A stretch of 26,488 bases of DNA from Ideonella_A sp031398385 (lineage in GTDB: Bacteria; Pseudomonadota; Gammaproteobacteria; Burkholderiales; Burkholderiaceae_C), in assembly GCA_031398385.1 (NCBI GenBank), contig JANNNE010000057.1, positions 1-26,488 on the forward strand, written 5' to 3'. Under the pieces are notes generated by a model. It was not told the origin of the DNA, did not search any database, and saw only the letters and a list, made by a program, of their open reading frames with translations. Positions 5,968 to 15,124 of this stretch are shown piece after piece. A program made the position numbers and the translations under genes. Numbering within the stretch: the first letter of the stretch is position 1; every line of letters starts with the position of its first letter.

Positions 5968-8403
5968 TCAGTCGATCGGTGTCAGCTTGGCGACCGACAA
6001 GGCCAGCCACTTCATGCCGTGACGGCCGAAGTTGATCTGTGCCCGCGCATCGGCACCGTTGCCTTCGAGCGTGACGACGACGCCCTCGCCAAACTTGTTG
6101 TGGAACACGCCCTGCCCCGAGCGCAGACCGTGCGACGGTGCCTTGGGAACCAGCGGCGGCGGTGCCGATGGCGCGATCCGGCCGACACCCACCATCGAGC
6201 CCGGCCCGCTGCCGCGTGCCCAGGCCGCCTGGTAGTCGCGCTGGAAGCCCGAGCCGAAGCCCTGGTTGCGCGGCGTGATCCATTTGACCGACTCCTCCGG
6301 AAGTTCGTCGATGAAGCGGCTCTTGATGTTGTATCGGGTCTGCCCGTGCAACATGCGGGTCTGGCTGTGGCTGATATACAGCCGCTTGCGTGCGCGTGTG
6401 ATCGCGACATACATCAGCCGCCGCTCTTCCTCCAGGCCGTCGAGGTCGCTCTGGCTGTTTTCGTGCGGGAACAGCCCCTCCTCCAGGCCGGTGATGAAGA
6501 CGGCGTCGAACTCCAGGCCCTTGGCCGAGTGCACCGACATCAGCTGCAGCGCGTCCTGCCCAGCCTGCGCCTGGTTGTCGCCCGCTTCCAGCGACGCGTG
6601 GGTCAGAAAGGCAGCCAGCGGCGACATGATCTCGCCGGTCTCGGCATCGGGCGTGAGGTCGGCCGCAGCGATGGCAGGCGGATCGCCCTCGGCGATCGCG
6701 CCCGGCGCGATGCCGCTCACCACCTTCGCCAACTCGGCCTCAGCGGCGGCTGAAAATTCGTCGACCGGCAGGGCCACGGCATCCTTGCCGAAACCTTCCT
6801 GCGTGACGAAGGCCTCGGCCGCATTGACCAGTTCGTCCAGGTTCTCCAGCCGGTCGCGGCCCTCCTTGTCGGTGCGGTAGAAATCGACCAGACCGGATGC
6901 CTGCAGCATCTGCTCGATGATCTCGCGCAGCGTCTTGCCGTGGGTCTGGTCGCGCATCGAATCGATCAACGAGACGAAGGCCTGCAGGTTGGCGCCGCCG
7001 CGGCCGCTGATGGCACCGACGCTTTGCGCCAGGCTGCGACCACTGGCGCGGGCCGCATCCTGCAACTGTTCGAGCGTGCGGGCACCGATGCCGCGCGCCG
7101 GAAAGTTCACGACGCGCAAAAAGCTGGTGTCGTCGTTCGGGTTCTCGATCAGCCGCAGATACGACAAGGCATGTTTCACCTCGGCGCGCTCGAAGAAGCG
7201 CAGCCCACCGTACACCTTGTATGGAATGCCAGCGTTGAACAAGCCGCTTTCGATCACCCGGCTTTGCGCATTGCTGCGGTACAAGACAGCGATGTCCGAG
7301 CGTGCAATGCCGTCGCGGTGCAGTTGCCGGGCCTCGTCGATCAGCCATTGGGTTTCGGCGAAATCGCTGGTCGATTCGAAGATCCGCACCGGTTCACCCT
7401 GCCCCGCCTCGGTTCGCAGATTCTTGCCCAGCCGGCGCGAATTGCGCGCGATCAGCGCGTTGGCCGAATCGAGGATGTGGCCGAACGAGCGGTAGTTGCG
7501 CTCGAGCTTGATCACCTGATCGACGTGAAATTCGCGCTCGAACGACGCCATGTTGCCGACCTGCGCACCGCGGAAGGCGTAGATGCTCTGGTCGTCGTCG
7601 CCCACCGCCATCACCGCTGCGCCATCCGGATTGCCGGGGCCGCCGAACATCTTCAGCCAGGCATATTGCAGCTTGTTGGTGTCCTGGAATTCATCGACCA
7701 GGATGTGCCTGAAGCGGCGCTGGTAGTGCTCGCGCAGCGCCTGGTTGTCGCGCATCAGCTCGTAGGTGCGCAGCAGCAGCTCGGCGAAATCGACCACGCC
7801 CTCGCGTTGGCACTGGTCTTCATAGGCCTGGTAGATCGCGACCAGCGTGCGCGATTGTTCGTCACGGATCTCGACATCGCGCGGCCGCAGCCCGTCCTCC
7901 TTCGCACCCGCGATGAACCAGCTGACTTGTTTCGGAATGAAGCGTTCAGCGTCGACATTCAGCGCCTTGATGATCCGCTTGACCGCCGACAGCTGATCGG
8001 CCGTATCGATGATCTGGAAGCCCTGCGGGAGCGCGGCCAGCTTCCAGTGTGCGCGCAGGAAGCGGTTGCACAGACCATGGAAGGTGCCGATCCACATGCC
8101 GCGCACCGGGATCGGCAGCATCGCGGCCAGCCGGATCAGCATTTCCTTGGCCGCCTTGTTCGTGAACGTGACGGCCAGAACGCCGCCGGGCGACAGTTGG
8201 CCGGTGTGGATCAGCCAGGCGATGCGGGTCGTCAGCACACGCGTCTTGCCGGATCCGGCACCGGCCAGGATCAGGGCTGACCGCGATGGAAGCGTGACGG
8301 CGGCGAGCTGTTCCGGGTTGAGTCCACGCAGCAGCGAGTCATTGGCAGGGGCAGAAGATCCGCCGGCAATTTCGCCGGAGGAATCGGGCAAGGCGCTGTT
8401 CAT
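5968..8403 (-). CDS. uvrD: DNA helicase UvrD/PcrA
   Basis: An 811-residue superfamily 1A 3'-5' helicase used in nucleotide excision repair and mismatch repair. Motifs in order: LNPEQLAAV (Q-motif region), Walker A AGAGSGKT (47-54), VTFTNKAAKEM (motif Ia), VDEFQDT (Walker B, 236-242), GDDDQSIYAFRGA (motif III), NYRS (motif IV), SVHSAKGLEFDAVFITGLEE (motif V) and ERRLMYVAITRARKRLYI (motif VI). The C-terminal part (GQGVFHNKFGEGVVVTLEG) is the Tudor-like domain that in relatives contacts RNA polymerase. Length is slightly above the usual 720-780 because of an insertion near residues 535-600. No good ribosome-binding site precedes the ATG at 8403, so the start is less certain. A DUF1653-GNAT gene follows. 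Confidence 0.95.
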   Translation of the reverse strand: MNSALPDSSGEIAGGSSAPANDSLLRGLNPEQLAAVTLPSRSALILAGAGSGKTRVLTTRIAWLIHTGQLSPGGVLAVTFTNKAAKEMLIRLAAMLPIPVRGMWIGTFHGLCNRFLRAHWKLAALPQGFQIIDTADQLSAVKRIIKALNVDAERFIPKQVSWFIAGAKEDGLRPRDVEIRDEQSRTLVAIYQAYEDQCQREGVVDFAELLLRTYELMRDNQALREHYQRRFRHILVDEFQDTNKLQYAWLKMFGGPGNPDGAAVMAVGDDDQSIYAFRGAQVGNMASFEREFHVDQVIKLERNYRSFGHILDSANALIARNSRRLGKNLRTEAGQGEPVRIFESTSDFAETQWLIDEARQLHRDGIARSDIAVLYRSNAQSRVIESGLFNAGIPYKVYGGLRFFERAEVKHALSYLRLIENPNDDTSFLRVVNFPARGIGARTLEQLQDAARASGRSLAQSVGAISGRGGANLQAFVSLIDSMRDQTHGKTLREIIEQMLQASGLVDFYRTDKEGRDRLENLDELVNAAEAFVTQEGFGKDAVALPVDEFSAAAEAELAKVVSGIAPGAIAEGDPPAIAAADLTPDAETGEIMSPLAAFLTHASLEAGDNQAQAGQDALQLMSVHSAKGLEFDAVFITGLEEGLFPHENSQSDLDGLEEERRLMYVAITRARKRLYISHSQTRMLHGQTRYNIKSRFIDELPEESVKWITPRNQGFGSGFQRDYQAAWARGSGPGSMVGVGRIAPSAPPPLVPKAPSHGLRSGQGVFHNKFGEGVVVTLEGNGADARAQINFGRHGMKWLALSVAKLTPID

Positions 8404-8512
8404 GCGTCATTGTCGGGCAAGGCCGAGGCCCGATCCCGCGGCGGCTGGACCGCCCATGCGGTTGAGTCGCTGCCGCCAGCATCCCGGGTTACCGGAGCCG
8501 GTATACAGTCCT

Positions 8513-8546
8513 GGACCGGGCCTGTCCGCTGGAGCCCGGTTCTTTT
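8513..8546 (+). other. hairpin followed by a T-rich run in the guaC leader
   Basis: ACCGGGC (8515-8521) pairs with GCCCGGT (8534-8540), extended by one G-T and one G-C pair to a nine-pair stem with a 12-nt loop; TTCTTTT (8541-8547) overlaps and follows the outer end of the stem. Further small hairpins flank it (ACCGGAGCCGGT at 8491-8502 and ACCGGGCTCCCGGT at 8581-8594). The hairpin lies about 115 nt before the guaC start codon and looks like a weak terminator or attenuator. The structure is visible, but any regulatory role is a guess, and it does not match a purine riboswitch that I recognise. Confidence 0.3.
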
Positions 8547-8660
8547 CGTGGCGCGCCGATTGCCGGTGCCGCGGACTGAGACCGGGCTCCCGGTGAGCGG
8601 TCGCGGCGTCCCGCCATGCACTGCCCCAAGGAGTGGCGATTCTCGCGAGGAGCGAATGCG

Positions 8661-9638
8661 ATGGAGATCTTCGACTACGACAACGTTCTGCTGCTGCCGC
8701 GCAAATGCCGCGTCGAGAGCCGCAGCGAGTGCGATGCCTCGACCCAGTTCGGCCCGCGCCGCTTCCAGTTGCCGGTCGTGCCCGCCAACATGAAGACCGT
8801 GATCGACCAGCCGATCAGCGAGTGGCTCGCCGCCAACGGGTTTTTCTACGTGATGCACCGGTTCGATCTGGACAACCTCGCCTATGCCCGGCGCATGCGC
8901 GACAAGGACCTGTTCGTGTCGATCAGTGCGGGGGTCAAGCCGGACGACTATCGGATGATCGACCAGTTAGCCGCCGAAGGCGTCGGCGCCGATTACGTCA
9001 CCATCGACATCGCCCACGGTCACGCCGAAACGGTTCAGCGGATGATTGCGCACATCAAGCAGCGCCTGCCCGATGCCTTTGTGATTGCCGGCAACGTGGC
9101 CACCCCCGAAGCCGTGATCGACCTGGAAAACTGGGGCGCCGATGCGACCAAGGTCGGCGTCGGACCCGGCAAGGTGTGCATCACCAAGCTGAAGACCGGC
9201 TTCGGCACCGGCGGCTGGCAGTTGAGCGCCCTCAAATGGTGCGCCCGCGTCGCGACCAAGCCGATCATTGCGGACGGCGGCATCCGCGACCATGGCGATA
9301 TTGCGAAAAGCATCCGCTTCGGGGCGGCGATGGTGATGATCGGCGCGCTGTTCGCCGGGCACGAGGAATCGCCTGGACGAACCGTCGAGGTCGACGGCAA
9401 GCGTTACAAGGAATATTTCGGCAGCGCGAGCGACTTCAACAAGGGTGAATACAAACACGTCGAGGGCAAACGCATCCTGGAGCCGATCAAGGGTGTACTG
9501 GCCGACACCCTGCGCGAGATGCGCGAAGACGTGCAGAGCTCGATCAGCTACGCGGGCGGCACGGCGCTTGCCGACATCCGCAAGGTCAACTACGTGATCC
9601 TCGGCGGTGATAATGCCGGCGAACACCTGTTGATGTAG
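8661..9638 (+). CDS. guaC: GMP reductase
   Basis: A 325-residue cytoplasmic TIM-barrel enzyme that reduces GMP to IMP and ammonia with NADPH, recycling guanine nucleotides to the adenine branch. The start MEIFDYDNVLLLPRKC and the motif VESRSECDASTQFG match the 325-residue GuaC form known from Bacillus and Staphylococcus, rather than the longer enterobacterial form. The catalytic cysteine is Cys173 in GPGKVCITK, followed by KTGFGTGGWQLSAL and ADGGIRDHGDIAKSIRFGA. The CBS domains of IMP dehydrogenase are absent. The ATG at 8661 has AGGAG at 8648-8652, 8 nt upstream; an ATG at 8616 lacks a comparable site. It is divergent from uvrD and has a hairpin-rich leader. Confidence 0.93.
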   Translation: MEIFDYDNVLLLPRKCRVESRSECDASTQFGPRRFQLPVVPANMKTVIDQPISEWLAANGFFYVMHRFDLDNLAYARRMRDKDLFVSISAGVKPDDYRMIDQLAAEGVGADYVTIDIAHGHAETVQRMIAHIKQRLPDAFVIAGNVATPEAVIDLENWGADATKVGVGPGKVCITKLKTGFGTGGWQLSALKWCARVATKPIIADGGIRDHGDIAKSIRFGAAMVMIGALFAGHEESPGRTVEVDGKRYKEYFGSASDFNKGEYKHVEGKRILEPIKGVLADTLREMREDVQSSISYAGGTALADIRKVNYVILGGDNAGEHLLM

Positions 9639-9770
9639 GGGGATCCGCAGCGATGTTGTGCTGCAACAAGAACTTGACTGCCTCCGGCCGACCAAGCACC
9701 ATCAGGCAGTCGTCCAGGCCTTCAGGCTCGGAGTATGAAAAATCGCATGACAACTCAAGGAGAAGAACAC

Positions 9771-10823
9771 ATGCATTGCAGTAAGCGCGGTCTTGCCGCC
9801 TGGATGATCGCCGCCGGCCTGTTGACCGCCACTGCAGCCAGTCAGGCGCAGATGAACGGCCTCAACATGTCGGCCTATGTGATGCCGCAGCTCTCTGTCT
9901 TCGACGCCGACAACGATTTCGGGGTGGTCGGCAAGGGGGCGTCCGTCGGCGTCAAGTACGGCATGCCCTTGAGCGAAGACTTCGACCTGCAGTTCGGCAT
10001 CAGCCAAGCGCGGCGTTCGGCCGATGGCAACAAGATCGAACAAACGCTGTTCGGCGTCGATGCGCTCTACATGTTCAGCCGCAGCGACATCCGGCCCTTC
10101 GTGATGATCGGTATCGGTGGCGAATACGACAAGCGCAGCCTGTTCGGCAACAGTACCACCAAGACCTCGCCGTACCTGAGCGCTGGTCTCGGCGTGCAAT
10201 GGATGTTCACTGAAAACCTCGGGCTGCAGGCAGACTTCCGCCGGGTCGAGGGCTTCGTCAGCAAGAGTACCTGGGGCTTCAAGCGCGCCAGCAACAACTA
10301 TTTCGGGCTCGGACTGATGTGGGCGTTCGATGCCCCGCCGACGACCCCGACGCGGGTCGCGACGGTTCCGCCGCCCCCAGTGCTGACACCGCCCCCGCCG
10401 CCTCCGCCGCGCCCGGCTCCACCACCACCGCCTCCGCCGCCGCCACCGCCGCAGCGGATGACGCTCGAGGCGAGCAGCCTGTTCGCGCTGAACAGCGCGC
10501 GCGTCGTGCCGCCGCAGCCCGAGCTCGATGCGTTTGCAACCGCCCTGCAGGCCAATCCGCAGATCAACGAGGTCGTGATCACCGGTCACACCGACCAACT
10601 CGGCACCGCCAGCATCAACACCCGGCTGTCGAAGGAGCGTGCCGAAGCGGTGAAGGCGTATCTGGTATCCAAGGGAATCGCCGCGAACCGCCTGACGGCA
10701 CGTGGCGTCGGATCGAGCCAGCTGGTGACCGATTGCCGGTTGCCAACCCGGGCCGAAATGATCACCTGCGGCAAGCAGAATCGCCGTGTCGATATCGAGC
10801 CGATCACGGTGACCCGGCGCTAG
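9771..10823 (+). CDS. OmpA-family outer membrane protein
   Basis: A 350-residue outer membrane protein. A signal peptide (MHCSKRGLAAWMIAAGLLTA to about residue 27, cleavage near SQAQ) is followed by an OmpA-like beta-barrel (about 28-190; alternating segments such as ASVGVKYGMPLSEDFDLQFG and the terminal NNYFGLGLMWAF). A polyproline linker (about 195-228, several runs of 4-11 prolines) leads to a peptidoglycan-binding OmpA C-terminal domain with VVITGHTDQLGTASINTRLS, RAEAVKAYLVSKGI and NRRVDIEP. Two cysteines in this domain (DCRLPTRAEMITC) probably form the disulfide seen in OmpA. AAGGAG at 9757-9762, 8 nt upstream, supports the ATG at 9771 over that at 9735. A strong terminator follows, so it is probably monocistronic. 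Confidence 0.92.
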   Translation: MHCSKRGLAAWMIAAGLLTATAASQAQMNGLNMSAYVMPQLSVFDADNDFGVVGKGASVGVKYGMPLSEDFDLQFGISQARRSADGNKIEQTLFGVDALYMFSRSDIRPFVMIGIGGEYDKRSLFGNSTTKTSPYLSAGLGVQWMFTENLGLQADFRRVEGFVSKSTWGFKRASNNYFGLGLMWAFDAPPTTPTRVATVPPPPVLTPPPPPPPRPAPPPPPPPPPPPQRMTLEASSLFALNSARVVPPQPELDAFATALQANPQINEVVITGHTDQLGTASINTRLSKERAEAVKAYLVSKGIAANRLTARGVGSSQLVTDCRLPTRAEMITCGKQNRRVDIEPITVTRR

Positions 10824-10882
10824 ACCGTCAGGCCGGACAATTCGATCCGATCCGCAGTGACCTTTGCCGGTCGCTGCAGAAG

Positions 10883-10925
10883 CCCACGAAGCCCGCGTCG
10901 AAGCGCGGACTCGTGGGTTTTTTTT
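10883..10925 (+). terminator. intrinsic terminator after the OmpA-family gene
   Basis: CCCACGA (10883-10889) pairs with TCGTGGG (10911-10917), with an inner stem CCGCG/CGCGG closed by TCGAAG; eight T residues follow (10918-10925). The hairpin plus T-run is a textbook Rho-independent terminator about 60 nt after the OmpA stop codon. It isolates that gene from valS, whose start is 149 nt further on; a possible -10 element TACAAT at 11008-11013 may begin the valS transcript. Confidence 0.88.
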
Positions 10926-11074
10926 ATGCCCGCGCCGGGATCTCGACGTGGCTTATGAACCGAAGCCAAGGCCCCGGCCGGCCGCCGCACATCTCAGGGT
11001 CGCCACCTACAATCGATGCCTTCCGCAGCGCACATGACGACCCGGCTGCCGCAGTCCAATCGCCCGCCTTTCCG

Positions 11075-13921
11075 ATGACCGAACTCGCCAAGTCCGTCGA
11101 ACCCGCCGCCATCGAGGCCCGCTGGGCGCCCGAGTGGGAACAGAGCGGCGTCTACACGCCGACGCTCGATGACGACAAACCGTCGTTCAGCATCCAGTTG
11201 CCGCCGCCGAACGTCACCGGCACCCTGCACATGGGGCATGCGTTCAACCAGACGATCATGGACGCGCTGACCCGCTATCACCGGATGCGCGGGCACAACA
11301 CCTTGTGGGTGCCGGGCACCGACCACGCCGGCATAGCAACCCAGATCGTCGTCGAGCGCCAGCTCGAGCAACAGAAGATCAGTCGACACGACCTCGGTCG
11401 CCAGAATTTCGTCGCCAAGGTCTGGGAGTGGAAGCAGCAAAGCGGCTCGACGATCACGCAACAGATGCGCCGCATAGGCGCCAGCGTCGACTGGAAGCAC
11501 GAATATTTCACGATGGACGACAAGCTGTCGGGGATCGTCACCGACACCTTCGTGCAGCTCTACGAACAGGGCCTGATCTACCGCGGCAAACGCCTGGTGA
11601 GCTGGGATCCGGTGCTGAAGTCGGCAGTCTCCGATCTGGAGGTCGAAAGCGAAGAGGAAGACGGTTTTCTGTGGCACATCCGTTACCCGCTCAGCGACGG
11701 CAGCGGGTCGGTGGTGGTGGCCACCACCCGTCCGGAGACCATGCTTGGCGACGTCGCGGTAATGGTGCATCCCGACGACGAGCGCTACTCGGCGCTGATC
11801 GGCAAGACGGTCACCCTGCCGCTGGTTGGGCGCGAGATCCCGGTGATCGCCGACGCGTATGTCGACCGCGAATTCGGCACCGGCGTCGTGAAGGTCACAC
11901 CGGCCCATGACGCCAACGACTACGCGGTCGGACAGCGCCATGGTTTGCCGATCATCGGCGTGCTGACGTTGGACGCGAAGATCAATGACCAGGCGCCCGC
12001 CGCCTACCAGGGTCTGGATCGCTTCGTGGCGCGAAAGAGAGTGGTCGCCGACCTCGATGCCCAAGGCCTGCTGGTCGAGACCAAGAAACACAAGCTGATG
12101 GTGCCGCGTTGCGGCCGTACCGGCCAGGTGATCGAGCCGATGCTGACCGACCAGTGGTTCGTGGCCGTCAGCAAACCGGGGCCTGACGGCAAGAGCATTG
12201 CGCAGAAGGCGATCGACGCTGTTGCCTCCGGCGAAGTCCGGTTCGTTCCCGAGAACTGGGTCAATACCTACGACCAGTGGATGAAGAATATCCAGGACTG
12301 GTGCATCAGCCGCCAGCTCTGGTGGGGCCACCAGATCCCGGCCTGGTACGGCAGCAATGGCGAATTGTTTGTCGGCCGCGACGAGGCCGAAGCACGCGCC
12401 AAGGCCGACACGGCCGGCTACGACGGCCGGTTGACCCGCGACGAAGACGTGCTCGACACCTGGTACTCGTCGGCCCTGGTGCCGTTCTCAACGCTGGGCT
12501 GGCCGGCAAGAACCAAGGAAATGGACCTGTTCCTGCCGTCGAGCGTACTGGTGACCGGCTACGAAATCATCTTCTTCTGGGTCGCCCGGATGATCATGAT
12601 GACGACCCACTTCACCGGCCGGGTTCCGTTTCGCACCGTGTATATCCACGGCATGGTGCGCGACAGCGAAGGCAAGAAGATGAGCAAGTCGGAGGGCAAT
12701 GTGCTCGATCCAGTCGACCTCATCGAAGGCGTCGACCTCGAGACCCTGGTCCGGAAAAGCACGGTCGGGCTGCGCAAGCCGGAGACCGCGCCAAAAGTCG
12801 CCGCCCGGGTGAAGAAGGAGTTTCCGGAAGGCATGCCAGCCTATGGTGCCGATGCGCTTCGTTTCACGATGGCCAGCTACGCCAGCCTGGGCCGCAACAT
12901 CAATTTCGACACCAAGCGCTGCGAGGGTTATCGCAATTTCTGCAACAAGCTGTGGAATGCCACCCGCTTCGTGATGATGAATTGCGAAGGCCAGGACTGC
13001 GGCCTGAAATCGCACACCAAGGCCGAATGCGCGCCCGGTCAGCCGTTCCACAACTACCTGACGTTCAGCCAGGCGGACAAGTGGATCAGCAACGAGTTGC
13101 AACGCGTCGAGGCGGCGGTTGAAAAGGGCTTCGCGGAGTTCCGCCTCGACAATGTTGCCAACGCGATTTATCAGTTCGTCTGGGACGAATACTGCGACTG
13201 GTACCTGGAGATCGCGAAGGTGCAGATCCAGACCGGCGCCGAATCGGCACAACGCGCCACCCGTCGCACGCTGATCCGGACCCTCGAAGCGGTGCTGCGG
13301 CTGCTGCACCCGATCACACCGTTCATCACCGCCGAGTTGTGGGACCGCGTGGCGGTGGTGGCCGGCCGCAAGGCTGAAACCGCCGGCGCCAGCATCGTCA
13401 CGGCCGACTATCCGCAGGCCCAGCTGGATCGCGTCGAGGCGGGCGCCGACGCCTGGGTTGCGCAGTTGAAGGGCGTAGTGGGTGCCTGTCGCAACCTGCG
13501 AAGCGAGATGAGCCTGTCTCCGGCGTTGCGGGTCCCTTTGCTGGTACACGGCGAGGCCGATTTCGTGGCTCAGGCCGCGCCGGTTCTGCAAGCCCTGGCC
13601 AAATTGTCCGAACTGCGCCCGTTCGCCGACGAGGGCGAGTTCGATCGTGCAACCCAGGCGGCGCCGGCCGCCGTGCACGGCAAGCTTCGAATGGCGCTGC
13701 ATGTCGAGATCGATGTCGCCGCCGAGCTGGAACGGCTGCACAAGGAAATCGATCGTCTGGCCGGCGAGATCACCAAGGCCAACGCCAAGCTCGGCAACGA
13801 ACGTTTCGTCGCCCGCGCGCCGGCAGAAGTGGTCGAACAGGAACGCAGCCGTGTGGCCGATTTCAGCGCCACCCGCGAGCGCCTCGAAGAACAGGTCCAG
13901 CGCCTGGCAGCGGCAGGCTGA
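11075..13921 (+). CDS. valS: valyl-tRNA synthetase
   Basis: A 948-residue class I aminoacyl-tRNA synthetase that charges tRNA-Val. The HIGH-type motif is PPPNVTGTLHMGHAF (HMGH at 52-55) and the KMSKS motif is GKKMSKSEGN (KMSKS at 535-539). The editing (CP1) domain contains TTRPETMLGD, DREFGTGVVKVTPAHD and related motifs. The anticodon-binding region follows (FCNKLWNATRFV), and the last 65 residues form the coiled-coil arm typical of ValS (LERLHKEIDRLAGEITKANA). Length agrees with the family. The frame stays open far upstream of 11075, but the family N-terminus starts around EARWAPEWEQSGVY, so the ATG at 11075 is preferred. It converges on the HDAC-like gene. Confidence 0.96.
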   Translation: MTELAKSVEPAAIEARWAPEWEQSGVYTPTLDDDKPSFSIQLPPPNVTGTLHMGHAFNQTIMDALTRYHRMRGHNTLWVPGTDHAGIATQIVVERQLEQQKISRHDLGRQNFVAKVWEWKQQSGSTITQQMRRIGASVDWKHEYFTMDDKLSGIVTDTFVQLYEQGLIYRGKRLVSWDPVLKSAVSDLEVESEEEDGFLWHIRYPLSDGSGSVVVATTRPETMLGDVAVMVHPDDERYSALIGKTVTLPLVGREIPVIADAYVDREFGTGVVKVTPAHDANDYAVGQRHGLPIIGVLTLDAKINDQAPAAYQGLDRFVARKRVVADLDAQGLLVETKKHKLMVPRCGRTGQVIEPMLTDQWFVAVSKPGPDGKSIAQKAIDAVASGEVRFVPENWVNTYDQWMKNIQDWCISRQLWWGHQIPAWYGSNGELFVGRDEAEARAKADTAGYDGRLTRDEDVLDTWYSSALVPFSTLGWPARTKEMDLFLPSSVLVTGYEIIFFWVARMIMMTTHFTGRVPFRTVYIHGMVRDSEGKKMSKSEGNVLDPVDLIEGVDLETLVRKSTVGLRKPETAPKVAARVKKEFPEGMPAYGADALRFTMASYASLGRNINFDTKRCEGYRNFCNKLWNATRFVMMNCEGQDCGLKSHTKAECAPGQPFHNYLTFSQADKWISNELQRVEAAVEKGFAEFRLDNVANAIYQFVWDEYCDWYLEIAKVQIQTGAESAQRATRRTLIRTLEAVLRLLHPITPFITAELWDRVAVVAGRKAETAGASIVTADYPQAQLDRVEAGADAWVAQLKGVVGACRNLRSEMSLSPALRVPLLVHGEADFVAQAAPVLQALAKLSELRPFADEGEFDRATQAAPAAVHGKLRMALHVEIDVAAELERLHKEIDRLAGEITKANAKLGNERFVARAPAEVVEQERSRVADFSATRERLEEQVQRLAAAG

Positions 13922-13991
13922 ACCGTCGGCGACGCTGGACGAGGCGCACGCAGACGAGGCGAACCGTCCGGCATCGCTGCCTGACCCGCCG

Positions 13992-15041
13992 TCAAGCCTT
14001 GAAGGCTTCCAGGACGTTTACCAGATTGACGCCGATCTCGTCGACCTCGTAGCCGCCTTCGAACACCCACACCAGCGGCAGCTCGCCCAGCGCGCGCCGA
14101 ATATCCCGGCCGATGTCGAGGTAGTCGGCACTGCGCAGCGTGAAGCCTGAGATCGGGTCGCCTTCGAAGGTATCGACGCCGATCGCGACCACCATGGCCT
14201 TCGCATCGAACGCACGAACCGCCTCCAGCGCGCGCGCCAGCGATACACGCCAGGCGCGGAAACCGGTGCCGCGCGGCATCGGCAGGTTGAGGTTGAAGCC
14301 CTCGCCGGCCGCTGCGCCGCGTTCGTCGGCATGGCCGAGGTAAAACGGATACTCGGTGCGCGGATCGCCGTGCAGCGACACCGTCAGCACATCGGCGCGC
14401 TCGTAGAAGATCGCCTGGGTACCGTTGCCGTGGTGATAGTCGATGTCGAGCACGGCGACCCGTTCGAAACCGCTGTTGCGAAACGACTGCGCCGCCAGCG
14501 CCGAATTGTTCAGGAAGCAGTAGCCACCCATGAAATCGGCACCGGCATGGTGGCCGGGCGGCCGCGACAGGGCAAATGCACTGCCGACCTCGCCCTCGGC
14601 GACTGCCCGCGCCGCCGTCAGTGCGCAGGCCGCACCGGTGCGTGCCGCCTGCCAGCTGCCGGCGGTCAGCGGCGTTCCGGAGTCGAAACTGTAGAGACCC
14701 AGTCTTGCCGAAAAATTGTCGGGCAGCACGTCGCGGCGGAACCCGCGACCCGGCCAGACCGATGGCAGGATATCGCGCTCGACATTGGAAGGATCGATGC
14801 CGATCCAGTCGTCCCAGGCCTGCTGCAAAAACTGCAGATAGGGTGCGGCGTGAATCTGCGCCAGCGCCTCGTCCAGGCCGTTCGCATCGGGTTCGCGAAG
14901 CGGGCCGATCGGCCGACGCACCAATTCGGCCAGCACATGGTCGAGCCGCTCGACCCGCTCGTGGCACGGCACCAGCAGCCCGCGGAACATCTCGCTGCGG
15001 CCCTGGTGCAGGTGGTGGTCGGGGTTGTGGATGATCAACAT
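13992..15041 (-). CDS. histone deacetylase-like amidohydrolase (class II, AphA/acetylpolyamine type)
   Basis: A 349-residue zinc hydrolase of the arginase/deacetylase fold. Visible motifs: RPPGHHAGADFMGGYCFLNN (tandem catalytic histidines at 164-165), VLDIDYHHGNGTQ (zinc ligands Asp201 and His203), SLHGDP, GVDTFEGDP (third zinc ligand aspartate), and the C-terminal EGGYEVDEIG containing the transition-state tyrosine. The family includes acetylpolyamine amidohydrolases; the N-terminus (IIHNPDHHLHQGRSEMFRG) with an early P-x-H pattern resembles proteobacterial acetylpolyamine-type enzymes. It probably removes acetyl groups from small amines such as acetylputrescine in the cytoplasm; substrate is inferred. 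It converges with valS and is divergent from the lipocalin gene. Confidence 0.9.
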   Translation of the reverse strand: MLIIHNPDHHLHQGRSEMFRGLLVPCHERVERLDHVLAELVRRPIGPLREPDANGLDEALAQIHAAPYLQFLQQAWDDWIGIDPSNVERDILPSVWPGRGFRRDVLPDNFSARLGLYSFDSGTPLTAGSWQAARTGAACALTAARAVAEGEVGSAFALSRPPGHHAGADFMGGYCFLNNSALAAQSFRNSGFERVAVLDIDYHHGNGTQAIFYERADVLTVSLHGDPRTEYPFYLGHADERGAAAGEGFNLNLPMPRGTGFRAWRVSLARALEAVRAFDAKAMVVAIGVDTFEGDPISGFTLRSADYLDIGRDIRRALGELPLVWVFEGGYEVDEIGVNLVNVLEAFKA

Positions 15042-15124
15042 GTGGCTTGCAAGAAGATGCCTCGGGTCCGGACATTCTGGCCGGTCCCGGGCAGGTCCGC
15101 CCGACCCGTGCGATGCTGGCGGCC

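Noticed and set aside
6940..8280. A 446-codon open frame opposite uvrD
   Set aside because: All helicase motifs lie on the minus strand. The opposite frame is a coding shadow of the GC-rich gene.
10319..11074. Upstream extension of the valS reading frame by about 250 codons
   Set aside because: The extension overlaps the OmpA C-terminal domain and the intrinsic terminator, and ValS proteins begin near the ATG at 11075. The frame is open only by chance.
10994..13741. Two long open frames on the minus strand opposite valS
   Set aside because: ValS is complete on the plus strand with its HMGH and KMSKS motifs. The antisense frames show no family motifs.
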